From: Kalmusia sp. IMI 367209
Taxonomy: Eukaryota; Ascomycota; Dothideomycetes; Pleosporales; Didymosphaeriaceae
Direction: 5' to 3'
Assembly: GCA_027946365.1 (NCBI GenBank)
Contig: JAPEUQ010000001.1
Span: 3,286,001 to 3,350,000 of the forward strand
DNA: 64,000 bases
Position 1 is the stretch's first letter. Every line of letters begins with the position of its first letter. The notes under the pieces are model-generated. The model had not been told where the DNA came from. It saw nothing but the letters and a program-made list of their open reading frames with translations, and made no database searches. A program made the translations under genes and the position numbers. Of the stretch, positions 57,813 through 64,000 are shown piece by piece.

Positions 57813-60104
57813 CTATATCCGTCCGCGCTCTAGGAATACGTTTGGCACTTGCACCCTCCGACACCTCACCCATTCCCCTAGGTTCTTCGCCAACGTATCA
57901 ATTCCGCTCCCACTGTTATACCCGCGGTCTAGATGGTTCTTGATCAGGAAATGCACAGCCCTCAGGTTCTTCATCTCGAACCTGTCGATGCGTCCTCCCC
58001 TCCAATCTTTCCCTAGTAGCTCTTTGAAGGTATCGGTGGTAAGAAACGAGCGCAACCACTCCCACTCGTCCTCCTTCCTCACGAAAAGCCCGATATTAGC
58101 GTCGCTTGCTTTATCCCCGCTCCGACTCAAGGCCACATAGCCCAACGGCGCAAGTGTAGTGGGTCCGAAATTATCTAACGGGAAGGGATTTTCCGTGTCA
58201 TAGGAGTGCTGGGGTCCGTACTCCGCTGTCTGCGGTGGAAGCGCTATAGGTATCGGTAGTTTAGTGTCGGGAGATGGAGGAGGGAAAAGTAGATGGACTT
58301 GATGTTTGCAAGCAGACTGCGGGACAAGAGTCACGAAGTACTCCCAGTAGGGCTTTGGAGCGGATTGACGGAGGTCATTAGGTCGGGATACGCCCTGTGA
58401 AGTGTCAGCGAGTTTCTCCCGATTGCGAAGAAAAGATCGAACGTACCGGACAGCTCTGCAAGACTGTCTCGTAAAGCTTCCTCGCGAAACCATCAGGATC
58501 ACTCCCATCGAATAATTCCTTAGTCTTGCCCTGCGCAAATATTCTGAAATCCGCCGTATTTCCATCCTGCGTGCCCTCGCCCACACCTTCCCCCGTGTAT
58601 CCCAGTAACTGAAACCTTAAGCAAGAGAACTTGCTCATGATCTCTTCGCCTATGGCGTGCCGCGCCTGCTCCTCCATCCAGCGTACTTTTTCCGGCATAT
58701 CCAGACCGACGAGGTAGAAGTGCCATTCGGCTTGGTATCCTCCGTGTGCGGTGACACCTACACGTGTCGTCGGGGGAGGAGGCAGGCCTGTGATACCTGA
58801 GACCCGTACGCGGTTAGGTTCTAGTTGTGTTGCGGAGACGTTGGAGAGGTTGGCGACAACATCAGAATTGACTATTTGTAGAGGTATAGAGTTAGTTCCA
58901 ATCAAAAAGGTCGGGGTTCGTACCTGGGTTTACGTACGGTACAGGGGCCCCGAGATCTCATAGACGAGTTGTGAAGTCACCGTCTCAGTATTCACAACAC
59001 CATTGGAATTCTGTCACTCGACAAATCAGCACCCTTTTCCAGTCCTTCAATCAAGCGGGGAAATCTGACCGTTTCTTTGGTTATGACACACTCTCCATTG
59101 TGCTCGACTTCTGCAATCGGGAATCCCAGATTAAGATGCTTCCCAGCTTTCATTAGATCTTTGAAACCGCTGTAGTACCCTCCTGTAATGAAAGCACTAC
59201 ACTCGATCAAATGCCCGGCGACAAGCGCTCCAGCGAGTCGATCCCAATCATCGGCCTTCCAATCGTGCCACCACGCGCTCAGCCCAATCGTCGGTGCCGC
59301 ATCGCTAACCTAAACGTCCAACAAAGTCAGTGTAGCCGAAAATCAGAAAAGGTCCGACATGAATGCATCTCAGCCAGCCAAGAGAAGTACACTCTCAGGA
59401 AAAAGCTTCAATGCATCCATATGGTCCCATCCACCACTCACCCTCCCGCAAATCACAATATCCGCACCCATCCTCAACGCCTCGCTGATGCCCAAGCTCC
59501 CCAAATACGCCTGCGCACAAAGCGGCTCATACCCCCACTCCTCCAAGGTCCGCCCATCGCACAGATTCTTGAACACCTGCCCCTTAGCAACAAGGTCCTG
59601 GAATTGCTCCGTAACCTCGTCCCCCTCGACCCACGCCACCCTCGCATCCCACCCTTCCCTCTCTTCACATAATCTCTTCACCACCTCGGCCAAAACCTCG
59701 GTATCGTTCGCCCCCGCATTGACGACCAACTTGGCGCCGTTCTTCTTCAGCGCCCCAATCGCAGGCTCGAAGCACTGCCGGAACGTCGACGCAAAATGCG
59801 CGTTCTGGATTTTCTCGTCGAGGGAAAATGGAGTCCCGCGCTCTTTCTCCATCTTGTTGCGTGCGGCTTTTCCCGCACCGTACCCCGTCATCACGTTCTC
59901 GGAGAGCCAGTCGCCGACGACGGCGTCGACGGCGGGGTCGGACGCGAGGCGGGAGATGGCGCGCACGCGGTCGGTGAAGCCGCCGGATGCTGTGTCACAT
60001 CTCGGTCAGTGGTTCCATGGTTTCATTTCATAGTTGCGTGCACGTGTGGGTGGTATACCTCCACCGATGCGAATTGCACGCTTCGTGGTACCGTTCGTCG
60101 ACAT
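57813..60104 (-). CDS. AtuA/DUF1446-type protein (637 aa, 6 exons)
   Basis: The model is complement(join(57813..58394,58447..58871,58938..59010,59070..59309,59442..59989,60059..60104)), 1914 nt in frame. IRIGGASGGFTDRV opens the DUF1446 domain. It continues with KLVVNAGANDTEVLAEVV, DIVICGRVSDAAPTIGLSAW, CSAFITGGYYSGFKD and TETVTSQLVYEISGPLY. The C-terminal AtuA ferredoxin-like domain has VALSRSGDKASDANIGLFVR and the closing RRVQVPNVFLERG. Bacterial AtuA belongs to the acyclic terpene (citronellol) utilisation cluster; the fungal function is unknown. Introns were placed to restore these motifs, notably 59011-59069, where skipping it gives an early stop. Confidence 0.88.
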
Positions 60105-60768
60105 GATGGTCGGGGAAAGGGTTTCGAGGGGAATAGGAATATCATGACGCGCAGCTAGGAGAGGTTATAGATCTTGGTAAGGTAAGTCGTCGCTAACAAT
60201 GGCAAGCCTCGGAGAAGCATTGCACCTCTACATCCGCAAAGCTATGGTGGGGAAGACGTGGAGAAGCGGGGTCTAATGATTCATTAGCGTGGGCGTGAGC
60301 TGGGCATCTCCAAGAGCGGGCCGAAGGCCCCCCTACTCCATCACAGGTAGGAAAACATTAACAAAAGAGATTCAGATATGAAATGGTATTGAAGCTCTTG
60401 AAGTATTGTTGTGATATTTCCCTATCGAGCCCACTGGGTAGCCTTGGACCAGTCTGAATCCGTATCGCCGGCGCCGGTCACATGTCCCGCTTTTCCGGAA
60501 CTCCAAAGCGCTCGAAAAGTATGTGAGACATCATCGAAATCACCTATGTGAAACTCCTCTTATGAAAGTTCCACAATCTTTGGGGGTTGTAAGTCGTAGA
60601 GAAAACGAGGAACCATTATTAAGTCGACCGCTAGTTTAGAGTGCTGAGACGACCTGGCGGAACACTGGAGCGGCTAGCATTAGAGCGGTTGCGCTGGGTG
60701 CGTTCTGAAGATGAGGCCTGGTAGCTAGGGAAACCAAAGTGCTCAGCGCTCCGTTCTGCCGTCCGATT
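60105..60768. other. Intergenic between AtuA-like gene and TAF14
   Basis: No gene or RNA recognised. Contains the AtuA-like promoter and the TAF14 3' flank. Confidence 0.45.
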
Positions 60769-61777
60769 CTACAGGTCGGTTTTCTGAGCTGTGAATTCCC
60801 AGAGCATCTTGACTAGTGAGTCGGGAAGTGTGTAGAGGTCGACGTGAAACTCGCCGTCTACAACATAGTTAGCTTTGTCGTCGTGAAACCTAGGCTATGT
60901 TAAACCTACTCTCAACATCGTTCTTGGTGTAGGTCTCGTTGGTCTTATTGTCGTGCACCATGGTGACTACCTGGAGAAGATCATCCTCATTGAGCTTCTG
61001 GAGGCCATCGGCTAGCTTCTCCATGTCAACCTGCACAAATCGTGTTAGCGTTTACCTAAGAAGTTCCGCTCAACAAGAACTCACAGCCTTGTCCCTTCGC
61101 TTCTTGTTGTTCTTAGCAGCATCACCCTTGCCACGCACGCCGTTCGCATCGCTTCCGGACTGCTCGAGCAGCGCCTGCAGATCCGGCTTGGGATTTCTGA
61201 ACACCTGCGCAGACACTATTAGCGCAAGCACAGAGCCAAAGCGAATGGCCCAAACATACCACCGTATGCGTCGCCTCGTACTTCTCGGCGTGAAAATTGA
61301 GATCGTGAGCAAGCGTGTGGTCGCCACCTTTGTGCGCGCCGGTAAGGACAATGGTCATGTCGAATTCACCCCAACCCTTCTCCTCGATCTTGAATGGGGG
61401 CTTCTTGAAGGCTACGCAGGTCAACTAGAGAGCCCACACGCATGGTACCAAAAACGCCTTACTTTGTTTAGGCCTCTCGAACGACGGGTGCAGGTTGTAG
61501 ACGGCTTTCTCGAAGCAGTTCGCTGTAACCTCTTCGCCCCGCTCGTTCAGTAGCCATATCTCTATGCTCCACGATCGCATCGGGAATCCTTCCATAGGAG
61601 AGGGCTCCGCGCTATTACGCGACTGTTAGTGACTGGTAAACGCGTGCGACGGGCGCTGGGACGTACATGGGCCGCTGTCGGGTGACGAGCTTCACCTGGC
61701 GCTTGATCTGTCGGAGTTTAGCGTGTTGCTGCGCATTTTCCTTTCGTGCACTGCCTAGGTCTACTCACATCTGGCAT
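60769..61777 (-). CDS. TAF14: TAF14-like YEATS-domain protein (226 aa, 7 exons)
   Basis: The model is complement(join(60769..60857,60910..61030,61085..61204,61260..61411,61463..61611,61667..61707,61769..61777)), 681 nt in frame. MPDIKRQVKLVTRQRPIAEP opens the YEATS domain. It continues SWSIEIWLLNERGEEV, KAVYNLHPSFERP and KPPFKIEEKGWGEFDMTI, which carry the family's acyl-lysine-reading fold, and ends at HDLNFHAEKYEATHTV. A lysine-rich linker precedes a C-terminal ET-like domain (LNEDDLLQVVTMVHDN, DGEFHVDLYTLPDSL without the intron-coded residues). Taf14 is shared by TFIID, TFIIF, SWI/SNF, INO80 and NuA3 complexes in yeast and reads histone H3 acylation. Exon 1 codes only three residues. Intact. 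Confidence 0.9.
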
Positions 61778-62345
61778 TTTGAGTATGAGGTTGCGTGTAA
61801 GGTGGAAGTTGGGTGCAGATCGCTGGCGAGAAACGCGCGCGGAGAACAGTCGCGTTAAGGTTGTGGAGGTTGAGTGGCTGGTGGTCGGAGCTTTTTAGCG
61901 GGGACGCAAGCCAGCGGGAAGACAGCAAGCTCACTGCAGCTTGCACTTGGCGCGTTGACCTCATCAAGCAACATGCAGGGCTTTAGGTAAAGGCGAGGCT
62001 GTGTCACGGTAAAGGCAAGGTATTATGATGCCTGTAGAAAGAATTAAAAGTGTGGTATTTTGGCTTATGGTGCACGCCACCGGGCTTGAGGTGGTTTTTA
62101 AAACTGATGGCACGATCCTTTCAAGTAAAAAAAAAAAAAGAAAAACGACAAGTATGACGAGCTGGACTCTTTATTCAATTATCGAAAAGACGTCAGGCAA
62201 TTTTGCCAGGTCGCTTTAGATACTATCTATGTGCAGGGTGGTGGGGATCTCTGCCGCCGGGGTTATAGTACCGTACCAAAATCTCAACGCTATCGTTCAT
62301 CTTGTCCTAATCCATACCATGCCTCCACTATTCACTACTATTCGT
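61778..62345. other. Intergenic between TAF14 and YRB1
   Basis: The stretch holds the TAF14 promoter and the YRB1 3' flank. A poly-A run of 13 bases lies near 62128-62140. No gene seen. Confidence 0.45.
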
Positions 62346-63242
62346 CTACTCGGCCTTGAACAGCGCCTCGTTCTCCTGCTGGGCTTTGATGAAAGCCTCC
62401 TTGAATGCGTTCGCATCTGTGCAAAAGCTGATTAGCATGTGAAATGTGTTGGGGCGTGGGCTGCTCACTCTCTCGCTGTTGGCGAAACGGATGGCAAGGG
62501 TCTGCGCTTCAGGCTCGCCCTCGCTGACGTCGGCCGCGGCGTTCCACACCCAGCTTCGGTCGCTACCAACGTTGGGCGACAACTTCATGTCAGGCACAAC
62601 TACACCGTATCAGCAGATATCCAACGTGTTCGTGTTTTCAGCGAGCGTACCGTAGTGGTTGGCGCACACCTTGAGCGTCTTGTCACGGCGCATGACGAGA
62701 CGAGTCTTGCCATTCTCCTTGTGCTTCAGTAACCTGACGTCGCCAGTGCCCCGCTCCTTCCACTCCCGACTCTCCCTATCGAACTTGAAAAGCTTTGCAC
62801 GCATCTTGAAAGTCTGCTCCTCGAGCTCTTCGTTGGTCTTGGTGTCAATTTTCTCCGTCAGGTGAACAACAGGCTTGAAATCGACGTCGGGCTCCTCGTT
62901 CTCGGGGTTCTCGTCCTACAGAAAATCAGCGGGGAGCAGCACGACTGCAAGGTTTGCACATACGTCCCCCTTGGGCTTGGAAGCGCCCGAGGGCTCGTCC
63001 TCGTCATTAGCCTCCTCCTTCTTCTCCTTCTTGGGTCCGCCGCCGAACATCGAGAAAACATTGTCCTTGGCGGTGGCTGCGGCGTTGGTGACGGTCTCGG
63101 TGACAGTAGAAGTAGCAGGCTTGTCCTCGGCAGGCTTCGAGTCGGTGATGTCCGTCGTCACCTTTGCGGTCTGGTCCTGCTGGAGAGTGGCGGCCGGTGC
63201 AGCGACCTGCTCGGCGGCGGGGTCAGGTTTAGCGTCGGCCAT
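62346..63242 (-). CDS. YRB1: RanBP1/Yrb1 Ran-binding protein (last intron ambiguous)
   Basis: Exons are complement(join(62346..62599,62651..62915,62964..63242)), with 62346-62599 read through. The N-terminal region is acidic and disordered; the Ran-binding domain runs from [20 protein letters not shown] through [19 protein letters not shown], a typical FKFDRES...W-E-RG core, to [20 protein letters not shown]. RanBP1 stimulates RanGAP and dissociates export complexes in the cytoplasm. In relatives an intron is expected after FANSE. GTGAGC is present, but splicing it to the only good acceptor (62418) puts the following [20 protein letters not shown] out of frame. Reading through keeps an open frame with about 17 extra residues. 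The extra GA in a GAGAGA run at the donor suggests a 2-bp change. Confidence 0.82.
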
Positions 63243-64000
63243 GATGGGAGTGTGTAGAGAAAGGTAGGGAAAATAAAGTTAACGGTGTAAAGGTGGAAAT
63301 GTGGAGGGTGCGAGTGTAAAGCTGTGCGTGCGGGGGTGTTGTTGGCAGCGCTCCAGAATTTAAACAGAAGTCGCGATGGAGGGGCTGCCCAGGTGCGCCC
63401 GCTCGCACGTGCCACATGGCAATCCACCCAGGCACCGCCTTCACTCCAGGGACTTCGCAGCCTAATGTAGCCTGGATGGAACACCCACGCAATGTTGTTT
63501 ACACACTGTGGTTACAGGAGCTGAGGGCACGAAGCAGTATCCACAGCCACAATAAAGTATCGAGAGATCATATGAGGGGAATAACATGTCTAGAATGGCT
63601 ACAAACTATAAACCTGAACCGTGATATCATAGCCATGCACAAATCGAGCGCCGAGTCCAAGATCGCCCGCCAGAGACACCCGATAATCCAGCCCGTGCCT
63701 CGTGATTCTGGTATATAATGCCTCTGATGTCTTCTCACTTCCCTGGAAAAACCGAGACGCCTGCCAATGTGGAAATAGAACCAAGAACGCCAATTGCACT
63801 GGTAATTGCCTATGAGCTCTTCACCAGTTCGACGCCTCGCAAGATCGCGTCTTCTTTCCATTCTTGTCCTTGCTTGATAGACCAACCACTCGCTCGAACC
63901 CGCATCGCCAGATGTAGGCATTGTTCCTCGCCCATAAGGTGCGACGAGAAGTCCTAACTGGAGCCGTAGCTTTGCGAAGACCTATCCATGTTTGATCGCG
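63243..64000. other. YRB1 promoter and unassigned right edge
   Basis: Upstream region of YRB1 followed by overlapping frames on both strands (63416-63718 plus, 63568-63921 minus). A minus-strand piece ending VHGYDITVQVYSL with TAG at 63599 looks protein-like and could be the end of a gene running off the window. I recognise no family. Confidence 0.3.

Noticed and set aside
1..64000. CRISPR array, phage or bacterial-type operon
   Set aside because: The window is intron-bearing fungal DNA; no regular direct repeats with spacers and no ribosome-binding-site pattern.

Overview
This is nuclear DNA from a filamentous ascomycete (Pezizomycotina). Protein-coding genes are interrupted by short introns of about 46-137 bp, mostly GT-AG with CTAAC/CTGAC-like branch sites. 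The gene set is typical of the group: an SPT21/Ams2-type GATA protein, FMP27, a SidJ-type esterase, a trihydroxynaphthalene-reductase-type SDR, AtuA/DUF1446 and a Pub1-like RNA-binding protein. A Dothideomycete is my best guess, but that is an inference.

The left end (1-12.6 kb) is gene-poor and decayed. It holds a kinase-like gene (488-1414) and a NACHT-ankyrin STAND (NLR-like) gene broken by at least five frameshifts and two stops (2620-5524). It also holds two copies of a diverged ~120 bp repeat, a doubtful retroelement scrap, a decayed proline-iminopeptidase-type hydrolase (9612-10690), an intact three-exon mitochondrial carrier and a small orphan gene.

From 12.6 to 34.3 kb lies a dense housekeeping block: FMP27/BLTP2 (2959 codons), a SidJ-like esterase, a secreted FAD oxidoreductase, an F-box-like fragment, SPT21/Ams2, SmD2 and dihydroxyacetone kinase. 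The kinase carries a one-base frameshift.

From 34.3 to 52.7 kb there is an eight-exon secreted amidase, a coiled-coil/acidic nuclear-type protein, a Pub1/TIA-1-like three-RRM protein, a PIF1 helicase with a mitochondrial-type N-terminus, a SurE-like nucleotidase, a THN-reductase-like SDR and an F-box protein.

A second decayed, repeat-rich island (52.7-56.4 kb) has microsatellites, a lysine/glutamate-rich gene relic and a repeat whose second copy lies at 35.1-35.5 kb. The right end holds a classical SDR next to an AtuA-like protein (possibly one catabolic pair), TAF14 (YEATS) and the RanBP1 homologue YRB1, whose last intron does not splice in frame.

Genes were joined by hand from reading frame, splice signals and family knowledge. 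Exon sums divisible by three support the listed models; the exceptions are flagged. I found no tRNA, rRNA or CRISPR array by eye, and no convincing new biological system. The most unusual signals are the two decay islands, the two dispersed repeat pairs, a GC-AG intron, the very long zinc-finger loop of the SPT21-like protein and the broken or ambiguous reading frames of DAK and YRB1.
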